A stretch of DNA of 64,000 nt from assembly GCA_963775335.1 (NCBI GenBank), contig CAVZIJ010000002.1, positions 682,001 to 746,000 of the forward strand, read 5' to 3'. Positions 35,548 to 43,414 of this stretch are shown here, one piece after another. A model generated the notes under the pieces. The model worked only from the letters and a program-made list of their open reading frames with translations. It had not been told where the DNA came from and searched no databases. The first letter of the stretch is position 1, and each line of letters opens with the position of its first letter. Both the position numbers and the translations under genes were made by a program. This DNA comes from CAVQCX01 sp963775335. Lineage in GTDB: Bacteria > Pseudomonadota > Gammaproteobacteria > Chromatiales > Chromatiaceae.

Positions 35548-37836
35548 CTACGGGCCGCCCGGAATCGAGGGGTGGAAGATGGTGAAGGTCTCGGTGATGT
35601 CAGCAAGGCGATTGAGACCGCGCCAGAGTACGGTGGCGCCGGGATGGCCGTCGCCTTTGCGCCCGAGAAAACCACCGAGCTTGGCCACCATGCGCATCGC
35701 CTCGCCCAGGGTCGGCGGCGTTTCGGGCGGTGTGGGCGAGCGCTGCTGATGGCAGACCAGCGCCTTCCACTCGGCCTCCTCGAAGAACACCGAGCAGGGG
35801 ATCTCGGGGGTCTCGCGGCCGAGCTTGGTGAGGTGCATGACGCGCCAGGCGACCACCAGATCGATGGCCAGACAGGCCTGCAGGCTGGCGCTATCGCCGA
35901 GGCGACGGTCCTCGATGCGGCAGCCGCTTTTGAGGGTGCGATGAAACACCTCGATATTCCAGCGCGCCGCGTACCAGCCCAGGCGCTCGATCGCCTCCTC
36001 CAAGGTCGCGGTCGGCACCGTGGTGAGCAGCAGCCATTCGACGGGATCGCTATCGGCAGGCGCCTCGACCTCGATGGCATGGATGCCCCACAGCCCCAGC
36101 AGCGGGGCGGCACTGAGCCGGTTTGGGGGGCACAGCTGGATCGGCGCACAGCGGACCTGCAGCGTGGCGCGGCGCGCCTTGCGCCCGCCGCGGGCGGGGA
36201 TGCACAGCGTGCAGCCGCCGAGCACCGGCTGAGCGGGCAGGAGCTCCCACAAGAGCTTGTGCTCGTGCGTCTCCTCGACCTGGCGCTGGGTGGTGCGGCT
36301 GGCGCGCACCAGCAGATCCGGACCCGCGGGGCGCTGGAGCGGCGCCGCAAACAGCTCGTAGATATCGGCCTCGCGGTCGGCGATATTGACCAAACGGGTG
36401 TGCGGGCACAGGCGCTGGAGCTCTGCGGTGCGCTGCAGGCTGGTGAGCCAGCGTTGGCTTTCCTTCTCCTCGATGGGGCGTTTCTTGCGCTGTTTGGCCT
36501 GGCCGATCTGCTGCGGGTCGCGCGCCCAGACCTGGACGTCGATCAGCCCCAGCGCTACCCCCTCGGGGGTCAACGCCAGGCTCTCGTGCAGCTTCAGTCC
36601 CTGCGCGGCGTCGGCACGGGTGTTGATCGGCCCCAGCTCGCGCGTGGCCGCATGGGCCTCGTAGTTGAGGCTGGTGGTGTCTTGGGCGACCAGCACCAGC
36701 GGGTGCTCGCCGATACGCCCGGCGGTTGCCTCGTAATGGGGATGCAGCAGCGTTTGCAGATTCACTTGCGCGTTGTGCAAGAACCGATAGGCGGCTTTGG
36801 TCGCACTGGCCGCGCCGTTCAGCGCCGCACTGATGGGGGCGGTGGGGTGCTCGCCAAACGCCTGCGCCAACTGCAGCAAGCGCGGGCGCAGCCGCGCATC
36901 GGGAAAGTCCACCTGGCCGAATTCCTGCTCGGCCCAGGAGGCAGAGTGCTCGCCCGGCGGCGCCAGGCGCAGCACCGGCGCCGGACGCTGGCACAGGGGT
37001 GCGCGCCAGTCGCGCTGCAAGGGCAAGACATACACGGCCTTGACCCCGGTCCCAGCGCTGTTCGCCCGGTCCTGGCGACCGCGTCCGGCACTCTCGCCCA
37101 GGCGCCGCCAATTGGCCGCCTTGTACACCGTCCCAGCAAAGTGCCGCTCATCGACGAAGGTCTCCAGCAGCAGCGGCGCATACCCGTAGCGCGGCGGCCA
37201 ATCGCTGCGCACCCGTGCCGCGGCCAGCGCCAGCACATGCGAGCCCAGGTTGGGCACCTCGATGGTGGGCAGGATCAGAAAGCGACTGTTGGCTACCACC
37301 CGCGTGAGATTGGCCCGGCGCGCGTGGGCGCACCAGCCGATCCACTCATCGCGCGCCTTCAACTGCCAGGCCGCAGCGCTGAATGCCAACGCACCCAGCC
37401 AGCCGGCCACCGGCGAGCGGATCAGGTAGCGCCGCTGCGCCCCGCACAGCGGCCCGCCGCCCAACGGATGGTAGCCTGCCATCATCGCGCGGTACAACGC
37501 CGAGAGACGCCGTCCCTCCACCGCGACCAGCTCCAGTGCCCCAAGCTCCTCGAGCGCACCGGCGAACACCGGCGCCTCGAACGGCTCGGGCGCGACCCCA
37601 GCGCGCCCCTGCGGCGCAGTCCGCTGCGCTTCGGGCAATGTGAGCAGACCACGCCGCTGCAATTCCACCAACGCTTTGCGGCTGCTGACCTCCTGTGGCT
37701 TGCCGTTGGCACCTCGCCAATTGAGCCAAGCGCAGACCCGCCGCGACAGTCCGCTACGCGTCACGCCAGGCTCCGCCGCTGCCGTGCGCACGCGCTCGAT
37801 GAGCGAGGCGGTGAAGGTCTGCCCGAAAAGTCGCAT
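35548..37836 (-). CDS. IS4-family transposase with N-terminal DruA-like (DUF4338) domain
   Basis: A protein of 762 aa, much longer than Tn5 transposase (476 aa). Residues about 15-280 resemble DruA/DUF4338: YHPLGGGPLCGAQRRYLI, LGALAFSAAAWQLKARDEWI, VANSRFLILPTIEVPNLGSH, LLLETFVDERHFAGTVYKAA and NWRRLGESAGRGRQDR. Residues about 300-740 are a Tn5-like transposase: SWAEQEFGQVDFPDARLRPR, then catalytic D386 (VAQDTTSLNY), D487 (IADREADIY) and E629 in Y622-R625-E629-K636, which keeps the Tn5 YREK spacing exactly. The catalytic set is complete, so it should be active. It would cut and paste the element. ATG 37836 was chosen; a TTG at 37857 would add seven residues. The job of the added domain is unknown; DNA binding is a guess. 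Confidence 0.9.
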   Translation of the reverse strand: MRLFGQTFTASLIERVRTAAAEPGVTRSGLSRRVCAWLNWRGANGKPQEVSSRKALVELQRRGLLTLPEAQRTAPQGRAGVAPEPFEAPVFAGALEELGALELVAVEGRRLSALYRAMMAGYHPLGGGPLCGAQRRYLIRSPVAGWLGALAFSAAAWQLKARDEWIGWCAHARRANLTRVVANSRFLILPTIEVPNLGSHVLALAAARVRSDWPPRYGYAPLLLETFVDERHFAGTVYKAANWRRLGESAGRGRQDRANSAGTGVKAVYVLPLQRDWRAPLCQRPAPVLRLAPPGEHSASWAEQEFGQVDFPDARLRPRLLQLAQAFGEHPTAPISAALNGAASATKAAYRFLHNAQVNLQTLLHPHYEATAGRIGEHPLVLVAQDTTSLNYEAHAATRELGPINTRADAAQGLKLHESLALTPEGVALGLIDVQVWARDPQQIGQAKQRKKRPIEEKESQRWLTSLQRTAELQRLCPHTRLVNIADREADIYELFAAPLQRPAGPDLLVRASRTTQRQVEETHEHKLLWELLPAQPVLGGCTLCIPARGGRKARRATLQVRCAPIQLCPPNRLSAAPLLGLWGIHAIEVEAPADSDPVEWLLLTTVPTATLEEAIERLGWYAARWNIEVFHRTLKSGCRIEDRRLGDSASLQACLAIDLVVAWRVMHLTKLGRETPEIPCSVFFEEAEWKALVCHQQRSPTPPETPPTLGEAMRMVAKLGGFLGRKGDGHPGATVLWRGLNRLADITETFTIFHPSIPGGP

Positions 37837-37864
37837 GGGGCAGGACAATACCGCCAATCAATAA

Positions 37865-37890
37865 CTGTGTCCAGTGTGTCCAATAGACAG
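37865..37890 (-). repeat. IS terminal inverted repeat, right end
   Basis: Reverse-complemented it reads CTGTCTATTGGACACACTGG then ACACAG, the partner of 35519-35544. Confidence 0.85.
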
Positions 37891-37899
37891 CCCCCCGGG
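37891..37899 (+). repeat. Right 9-bp target site duplication (CCCCCCGGG)
   Basis: Identical to 35510-35518. Removing the IS and one copy restores a continuous REP-like repeat (CCCTCTCCCCCCGGGAAAGG and on). Confidence 0.85.
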
Positions 37900-38041
37900 A
37901 AAGGGTCGGGGTGAGGGGATCAGCTTTCTCGTCCCCCCTCATCCTGGCCTTCTCCCTGAGGGAGGAGGGGCAGGGTGCCCCCAGCCGTTGCGATGCCAGT
38001 CGCCCTATGGAGGCCGTGAGAGCGATGTACTGAGGACCTGT

Positions 38042-38080
38042 TCCCCCTCTCCCCCCGGGAGAGGGTCGGGGTGAGGGGAT
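38042..38080. repeat. REP-like dispersed repeat (CCCTCTCCCCCCGGGAGAGGG type)
   Basis: It contains the hairpin CCCTCTCC-cccc-GGGAGAGGG followed by TCGGGGTGAGGGGATCA. It ends at the lexA stop codon, so it may also stop transcription from lexA. Related copies: the IS target (35503-35518 with 37891-37925), 38980-39017 and, reversed, 61880-61920. A relative with a different stem is at 37938-37975. Confidence 0.75.
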
Positions 38081-38691
38081 CAAGACAGGTCCACGCGCAG
38101 CACCCCCACCCCACGCCCCTCGATCACCAGCTCGCGCTCGCGCAGATCCACCTCGATGGGCTGGAAATCCGGATTCTCCGGCAGCAGACTCACCCGGTAG
38201 GCACTGTGGCGGCGAAAGCGCTTGACCGTAACCTCCTCGTCCAGGCGCGCCACCACCAGCTGACCGTTCTCGGCCTCGGGCGTGCGGTGCACGGCGAGCA
38301 GGTCGCCGTCGAGGATGCCCGCATCACGCATGCTCATGCCCTGCACCCGCAGCAGATAGTGCGCCGCCGGGCGGAACAGATCCGGGTCGACCCGCCAGTG
38401 GCCCTCCAGATGCTCGGCGGCGAGGATCGGACTGCCTGCCGCGACCCGGCCCACCACCGCCAGCTCCTGAGCCGCAGGCCCGTCCACCAGCAAGCGGATG
38501 CCGCGAGAGGTGCCTTTGCACAGCTCGATGGCACCCTTGCGGGCCAGGGCCTGAAGGTGCTCCTCCGCGGCGTTGGCCGAGCGAAAGCCCAGGGCGGCGG
38601 CGATCTCGGCGCGGGTGGGCGGATAGCCGGTGCGCGCCAGCTGGCGGCGGATGAGATCGAGGATCTGGCGTTGACGGGGTGTCAGGTCCAT
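38080..38691 (-). CDS. lexA: LexA, SOS repressor and self-cleaving protease
   Basis: A protein of 203 aa. A winged helix DNA-binding domain (residues 1-70: LTPRQRQILDLIRRQL, GYPPTRAEIAAALGFRSANA, GTSRGIRLL) precedes an S24 peptidase domain. The cleavage site is A85-G86 (VGRVAAGSP); the catalytic pair is S120 (RVQGMSMRDAG) and K157 (DEEVTVKRF), one residue shifted from E. coli (S119/K156). It represses SOS genes until RecA filaments trigger self-cleavage. A consensus SOS box lies 25 bases upstream (38717-38732), so it controls itself. Downstream in the same direction come the IS element, imuA and imuB: the classical lexA-imuA-imuB order. Whether the genome has another lexA is not known. Confidence 0.95.
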   Translation of the reverse strand: MDLTPRQRQILDLIRRQLARTGYPPTRAEIAAALGFRSANAAEEHLQALARKGAIELCKGTSRGIRLLVDGPAAQELAVVGRVAAGSPILAAEHLEGHWRVDPDLFRPAAHYLLRVQGMSMRDAGILDGDLLAVHRTPEAENGQLVVARLDEEVTVKRFRRHSAYRVSLLPENPDFQPIEVDLRERELVIEGRGVGVLRVDLS

Positions 38692-38716
38692 GGAAGCGCC
38701 CAGCGACAGTCGGATA

Positions 38717-38732
38717 CTGTAATTCTATACAG
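38717..38732 (-). promoter_or_regulatory. LexA (SOS) box
   Basis: The palindrome CTGTAATTCTATACAG fits CTGT-N8-ACAG, the E. coli/gammaproteobacterial LexA operator. It lies within TACTGTAATTCTATACAGTA just upstream of lexA, so LexA should bind here and repress its own operon. Confidence 0.92.
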
Positions 38733-38883
38733 TATCTGAAGGTCGGCAAGACCCGGCACCTTTTTCCCCGGACGCTCTGACCCCATACAATCGGTAGTCG
38801 AGCCCTTCCTCACAGGGGAAGTGTCGCAAAGATCCGCGAGCTGGCTCACGGGATTTTCGCGACCCCCTCATCCGAACGTTCAT

Positions 38884-38902
38884 GGCGCACATCCTGTGCG
38901 CC
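38884..38902. repeat. Short perfect hairpin
   Basis: GGCGCAC-atcct-GTGCGCC is a perfect 7-bp stem in the 368-base gap between lexA and hemH, which are divergent. It is followed by ACTTT. It may be a small repeat or part of an untranslated leader; no function is assigned. Confidence 0.4.
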
Positions 38903-38979
38903 ACTTTAAGGGAGGCTTTCAGCCGTGCACATCGGCTATCCTGCCGATGTGTCCCCCTGGGGAAGAAGGAGCAATACCC

Positions 38980-39017
38980 CCCCCTCCCACCGGGAGAGGG
39001 CCGGGGTGAGGGGGTCA
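38980..39017. repeat. REP-like dispersed repeat, diverged copy
   Basis: CCCTCCCACCGGGAGAGGG followed by CCGGGGTGAGGGGG, the same pattern as at 38042-38080 with a few changes. It sits 43 bases before the hemH start, so it would be in the hemH leader if the promoter is further left. Confidence 0.65.
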
Positions 39018-39059
39018 ATAAGCCATAGCCCTGTTCTTGGTGCCGATGAGAGAGAGCCC

Positions 39060-40094
39060 GTGACCCAGCCGCATCCGCCCCCCGCCCCGCCCTTCGGTGT
39101 CCTGCTGGTCAACCTGGGCACCCCGGACTCGCCGGAGGTGGCGGACGTGCGCCGCTATCTGGCCGAGTTCCTGAGCGATCACCGAGTGATCGAGGCCCCG
39201 CGCCTGATCTGGTGGCCGGTGCTACACGGGGTCATCCTGCGCCTGCGCCCCAAACGTTCCGCAGCGGCCTATCGCAAGGTCTGGACCGCCGAGGGCTCCC
39301 CCCTCATGAGCATCTCGCTACGCCAGCGCGCCGCCCTGGAGGCGGCCCTGGCCCAAACCTTCGGCGAGCCCGTCCCCGTGGCGCTCGCGATGCGCTACGG
39401 GAGTCCGTCCATCGACCATGGCCTGGGCGAGCTTCGCGACTCCGGCGTCGACCGGGTGTTGGTGCTGCCGCTCTATCCCCAGTACTCCGCCAGCACCAGC
39501 GCCTCGATCTTCGACCGGGTAACTCAGGTGCTGCGGGGGTGGCGGGTGATACCGGAGCTACGCTTCATCCGCCACTACCCGGATCACCCGGCCTTCATCG
39601 CCGCGCTGGCCGAGAGCGTGCGCCGCTTCCAGGCCGAGAACGGCACACCGGATCGCCTGCTCATGTCCTTCCACGGCATCCCGAAGGAGTACGAGGACAA
39701 AGGCGACCCCTACCGTAGCGAGTGCGAGCGTACCGCCCGGGCGCTGGTCCGGGCCCTCGGTCTCGGCGAAGGCCAGTGGCACATGACCTTCCAGTCCCGC
39801 TTCGGACCCAAGGAGTGGCTCAAACCGTATACCGATCAGACCCTCAAGGCCTGGGGTCGCGAAGGCATCAAGGACGTACAGGTGATCTGCCCGGGCTTCC
39901 CGACCGATTGCCTGGAGACCCTGGAAGAGGTCGACGTCGAAAATCGCGGGTATTTCCTGGCTTCCGGCGGGGAGCACTACCGCTACATCCCCGCGCTGAA
40001 TGACAGCTCGGACCACATGGATGCGTTGGTCGACCTGGTGCAATCCCAGGTCGGCGGCTGGCTCGACGCCCGGACGAGCGAGGCGACATCATGA
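39060..40094 (+). CDS. hemH: Ferrochelatase
   Basis: A protein of 344 aa, the usual length. Motifs: FGVLLVNLGTPDSPEVADVR at the start, LPLYPQYSASTSASIFDRV, the metal-channel His in LMSFHGIPKEYEDKGDPY, QSRFGPKEWLKPYT, and the conserved Glu in DCLETLEEVDVENR. It inserts Fe2+ into protoporphyrin IX, the last step of heme synthesis, at the inner face of the membrane. The GTG at 39060 is taken because the upstream codons cover the REP-like repeat; GAGAGAG at 39048-39055 is a possible ribosome site. The stop overlaps the DUF971 gene by four bases. Confidence 0.95.
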   Translation: MTQPHPPPAPPFGVLLVNLGTPDSPEVADVRRYLAEFLSDHRVIEAPRLIWWPVLHGVILRLRPKRSAAAYRKVWTAEGSPLMSISLRQRAALEAALAQTFGEPVPVALAMRYGSPSIDHGLGELRDSGVDRVLVLPLYPQYSASTSASIFDRVTQVLRGWRVIPELRFIRHYPDHPAFIAALAESVRRFQAENGTPDRLLMSFHGIPKEYEDKGDPYRSECERTARALVRALGLGEGQWHMTFQSRFGPKEWLKPYTDQTLKAWGREGIKDVQVICPGFPTDCLETLEEVDVENRGYFLASGGEHYRYIPALNDSSDHMDALVDLVQSQVGGWLDARTSEATS

Positions 40095-40495
40095 GCGATC
40101 ATCCGCACCCAACCGAGATCCGTGTTCACCAGAAGACCCGGATACTGGAGATCGCCTTCGATGATGGCGCCCACTTCGAGCTGCCTTGCGAGCTGCTGCG
40201 CGTCTTCTCGCCGTCGGCGGAGGTGCGCGGCCACTTGGGCAAGGGCGCCAAGCTGGTGCTCGGCAAAGAGAACGTGAGCATCACCGACATCAGGCCCGTC
40301 GGCAGCTACGCGATCAAGATCTTCTTCGACGACGGCCACGACTCGGGCCTGTTCGACTGGCGCTACCTCTACGACCTCGGTCGCCGCCATGCGATCCTGT
40401 GGACCATCTATCTGGAGCGGCTACGGGAGGCGGGCTATCAGCGCCGCGAGCCCGGCGGGCCCTCCGCCGAATCAGAGGACCCCGGGCAGCCCTGA
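40091..40495 (+). CDS. DUF971 protein (gamma-butyrobetaine hydroxylase-like N-terminal domain)
   Basis: A protein of 134 aa with the DUF971 pattern: RILEIAFDDGAHFELPCELL, then VSITDIRPVGSYAIKIFFDDGHDSGL and FDWRYLYDLG, read in pieces. In eukaryotes this fold is the N-terminal domain of butyrobetaine hydroxylase. Bacterial stand-alone proteins have been linked to iron-sulfur protein maturation (ApbC/Mrp fusions), which would fit an iron-related hemH neighbour, but this is inference. Four-base overlap with hemH makes co-translation likely. Confidence 0.85.
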   Translation: MSDHPHPTEIRVHQKTRILEIAFDDGAHFELPCELLRVFSPSAEVRGHLGKGAKLVLGKENVSITDIRPVGSYAIKIFFDDGHDSGLFDWRYLYDLGRRHAILWTIYLERLREAGYQRREPGGPSAESEDPGQP

Positions 40496-40637
40496 GCCTC
40501 GGCGATTCCGGGCCCGGCGCTCTGCGTCCGGCAAACCCCTTTGCCAGAAGGGCCCTAAAGGCGCCTACGCTATACTCCAAACAGGCCTTGCCCGCCGCAT
40601 CGCAGGCCGGTCCATTGCGGACAGCGAAGACCCGAGG

Positions 40638-41930
40638 ATGAAGCTTCCAGTCGACCAGCTGCGCATCGGCATGCACGTGGAAGGGCTGGACCGGCCCTGG
40701 CTGGGAACGCCATTCCTGTTTCAGGGCTTCACGATCGAAGCGAAGACGGACATCGACCAGCTCAAGAAGTATTGCGCTTACGTCTACGTCTCGACCGAAG
40801 AGGCCCCGCCCCCCAAGCCACCGCCCTTCAGACAAACCGACAAGGGCGCCATCGCCCATCGGTTGGAGCACCTGTGGCGAGCCAATGGCGGTCCGCGCCT
40901 TGACGACGCCCAGATCATCCGGCAGGTCGCCTACGAGCGACGGATTCCCGTGGAGCAGGAGCTGGCGCGGACAGAGGGCGTGCGGGGGGAGGCCCAACGG
41001 GTCCTCGATGGCCTGTACGACGAGCTGCGGATGGGCCGAAGCATCGACACCGGCTATACCAAGGCGATCATCGGGGATCTTACCGACAGCGTGCTGCGCA
41101 ACCCCGATGCCCACATGCTGCTCGCCCGTCTGCGGGTCCGGGACCAATACGCCGCCACCCACAGCCTGAACGTGTGCTCCCTGGCCCTCGCCTTCGGTCG
41201 GCATCTGGGGATGGCACGCGACCACCTGCAAGAGCTCGGGCTGGGCGCACTGCTCATCGATGTCGGAAACATGCGGCTCCCGGCACAACTGCTGAGCAAG
41301 CAGGCGCAGCTGAGTGCCGAGGAGCTCGAGATCGTCAAGCAGCATCCGATCCATGCGATGGAAATCCTGCTGGAGAGCCGTGAGCCGTTGCCCCCCGCGG
41401 CCGTGGAGGCGGTCTACACCCACCACGAGCGCATGGACGGATCGGGTTATCCGCGCGGGCTGATGGGTGCCGAGATCCCGCTCTACGGAAAGCTGATCGC
41501 GATCGTCAACGTCTACGATGCCGCGACCAGCGACCGGGCCTACCGCAGGGGCCGGTCGCCGAGCGACGCGCTGCACGAGCTCTACAGCCTGCGCAGCGGA
41601 AAGTTCGACGAAAATCTGGTGGAGCAGTTCATCCAGTGCCTGGGCATCTACCCGGTGGGCAGCGTTCTCAAGTGCACTACCGGCGAGATCGGCATCGTCA
41701 TCGCCCAGAATCCGACACGGCGATTGCGGCCCCGACTGTTGCTCGTGCGGGACCCCGACGGCCATCCCTACCCCATGCCCAAGATCATCGACCTGTCCCT
41801 GTTCTCCGAAGGTCAGGCCATGGACGTGACCAGGATCGTCGATCCACACGACTTCGCCATCCACGTCGCCGACTATCTAAGAGATCTCTCCTGGGCACGC
41901 GCGCCGGCGCAAAGGCAGGATCAGCACTGA
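40638..41930 (+). CDS. DUF3391/HD-GYP domain protein with altered HD motif
   Basis: A protein of 430 aa. Residues 1-130 are DUF3391 (MKLPVDQLRIGMHVEGLDRPW, FQGFTI). Residues 155-380 follow the HD-GYP fold: HSLNVCSLALAFGRHLG, EELEIVKQHPIHAMEIL, VYTHHERMDGSGYPRGLMGA (the HHE and GYP motifs intact) and KLIAIVNVYDAATSDRAYR. The diagnostic HDIGK is changed to I207-D208-V209-G210-N211, so the metal-binding His is lost. Hydrolysis of c-di-GMP is therefore doubtful; a role as a c-di-GMP binder is possible. The start is ATG 40638; upstream codons are non-coding. It lies 12 bases before the FixL-like pseudogene. Confidence 0.82.
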   Translation: MKLPVDQLRIGMHVEGLDRPWLGTPFLFQGFTIEAKTDIDQLKKYCAYVYVSTEEAPPPKPPPFRQTDKGAIAHRLEHLWRANGGPRLDDAQIIRQVAYERRIPVEQELARTEGVRGEAQRVLDGLYDELRMGRSIDTGYTKAIIGDLTDSVLRNPDAHMLLARLRVRDQYAATHSLNVCSLALAFGRHLGMARDHLQELGLGALLIDVGNMRLPAQLLSKQAQLSAEELEIVKQHPIHAMEILLESREPLPPAAVEAVYTHHERMDGSGYPRGLMGAEIPLYGKLIAIVNVYDAATSDRAYRRGRSPSDALHELYSLRSGKFDENLVEQFIQCLGIYPVGSVLKCTTGEIGIVIAQNPTRRLRPRLLLVRDPDGHPYPMPKIIDLSLFSEGQAMDVTRIVDPHDFAIHVADYLRDLSWARAPAQRQDQH

Positions 41931-41941
41931 GGTCGACGGAT

Positions 41942-43414
41942 ATGGAATTGCGAGCCGAGCCCGATGACCGGACTACCGGGATCATCGACGCGGTCGTGGT
42001 GGGCATAGCCCATTTCGATGCCAAGGGACGCTGTGTCTGGTGCAATCAACGTTTCGCCGACCTCCTCGGCCTTGGCCGTGCGGAGCTGGCGGGCAGGTCA
42101 TCGAGCGCGCTGCTGCCGGACATCGCCGCGGAAGGCACCCTGCGCGTGCCGGCGCCAGGCGGGGCTGAACGGCAGCTTCAGGTGGCACTGGTGCCGATCG
42201 GAGCCCAGGCCGGGGCCCCGGGGGCGCGGTCTGCACCCTGGTCGACGTTACCGAGCAGAGACAGGCAGAGCACCAGCACCGGATGACGGAGGCGGCACTG
42301 CGCAGCAGTGAGGCGCGACTCAAGGAGGCGCAGCGCATCGCCCATATCGGTAGCTGGGAGCTCGACCTGGGGTCCCGGCGGCTGTCCTGGTCGGACGAGG
42401 TCCACCGGATCTTCGAGATCGAGCCGGGTGCGTTCTCCGGGCGATAGGAGCAGTTTATCGAAGTCGTGCATCCGGACGACCGCGAGGAACGTCCAGGAGA
42501 AGCTGGAAGCCACGGTACGCGCACGCGGCTCGTTGATCACGGTGCATCGCCTGCGCATGGCCGACGGGCGGGTGAAGTTCGTCCAGGAGCGCGCCGAGGT
42601 GGTCCGCGACGACCAGGGCGAGGCACTCACGGTCAAAGGCACGGTCCAGGATGTCACCGAACGACGCCACCTCGAGGACCGCATGCAGTGCAATCTCGCC
42701 GTGCTGGAGCGAACCGGGCGCATCAACAGCCTGGGCGAGATGGCAACCAGCGTCGCCCACGAGCTCAATCAGCCCTTGATGGCCATCGGCAACTACGCCG
42801 GCGGCGCCATATTGCGTCTGCGCCAGCAGCCGACCGCGGATCCCGCCCTGCTCCAGGCCCTCGAGCGCATCGCCGGGATCGTCGAGCGCTCGGGGGCCAT
42901 CGTCAAGTGGATCCGCTCCTTTGTCGGCAACCAGGGGGTGCAGAAGCAGCGTATCGACATCAATTCGGTAATCCGTGAGGGCTTGTTCCTGGCGCGCCCG
43001 GAGGCCAGGCGAAACAGCATCCTGGTCCGTGAGGCCCTGGCGGTAGGTCTGGCCCCGATCAGTGGCGGCCCGGTGAATCTGCAGCAGGTGATCGTCAATC
43101 TGGTGCTCAATGCCGTGGAAGCGAGCGAGGACACCCCGGCAGTGCTGCGCGAGATCCTGGTCGAGACCCGTGAGGCGCTATCGGGAGAGATCGAGATCAG
43201 CGTGGCCGACCAGGGAAGCGGCCTGAGCGCCGAAGTGGCCGCGAGCCTCTTTCAACCCTTCGTCACCACCAAGCCGAGGGGCATCGGAATGGGCCTGTCC
43301 ATCGCCCGCACCATCGTGGAAGATCATGGGGGCCGCATCTGGACGGAGCCGAACAGTCCGCGGGGAACGGTGTTCCGGATCCGACTTCCCGCTTTGGAGC
43401 CGGACAAGACATGA
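41942..43414 (+). pseudogene. Broken FixL-like PAS histidine kinase
   Basis: The gene is recognisable over three frames. From 41942 comes a PAS (IIDAVVVGIAHFDAKGRCVW). Near 42215-42225 the frame shifts in CCCCGGGGG, after which GAVCTLVDVTEQRQAE and IAHIGSWELDLGSRRLSWSD continue a second PAS. A stop TAG stands at 42445-42447. A further shift near 42485 leads to the intact last part, 42490-43414: VKGTVQDVTERRHLED, HisKA with MATSVAHELNQPLMAIGNYA, and HATPase_c with NLVLNAVEASE, DQGSGLS and GIGMGLSIARTI. The kinase part matches FixL/TodS-type sensors and pairs with the FixJ-like gene that overlaps it by four bases. Three lesions make expression as one protein unlikely unless they are sequencing errors. 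Confidence 0.8.

Larger units (their letters stand above)
35519..37890 (-). mobile_element. IS4-family (Tn5/IS50-like) insertion sequence, 2372 bases, intact
   Basis: The element is bounded by 26-bp imperfect inverted repeats: 35519-35544 and the reverse complement of 37865-37890, matching at about 20 of 26 positions. Both begin CTGTCTATT, close to the CTGTCTCTT ends of IS50. A perfect 9-bp direct repeat (CCCCCCGGG) flanks it. It holds one gene, a transposase of 762 aa in the minus direction. Intact ends, a perfect duplication and an intact gene suggest recent movement. It lies between lexA and imuA, inside a copy of the CCCTCTCCCCCCGGG-type repeat. Confidence 0.9.
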
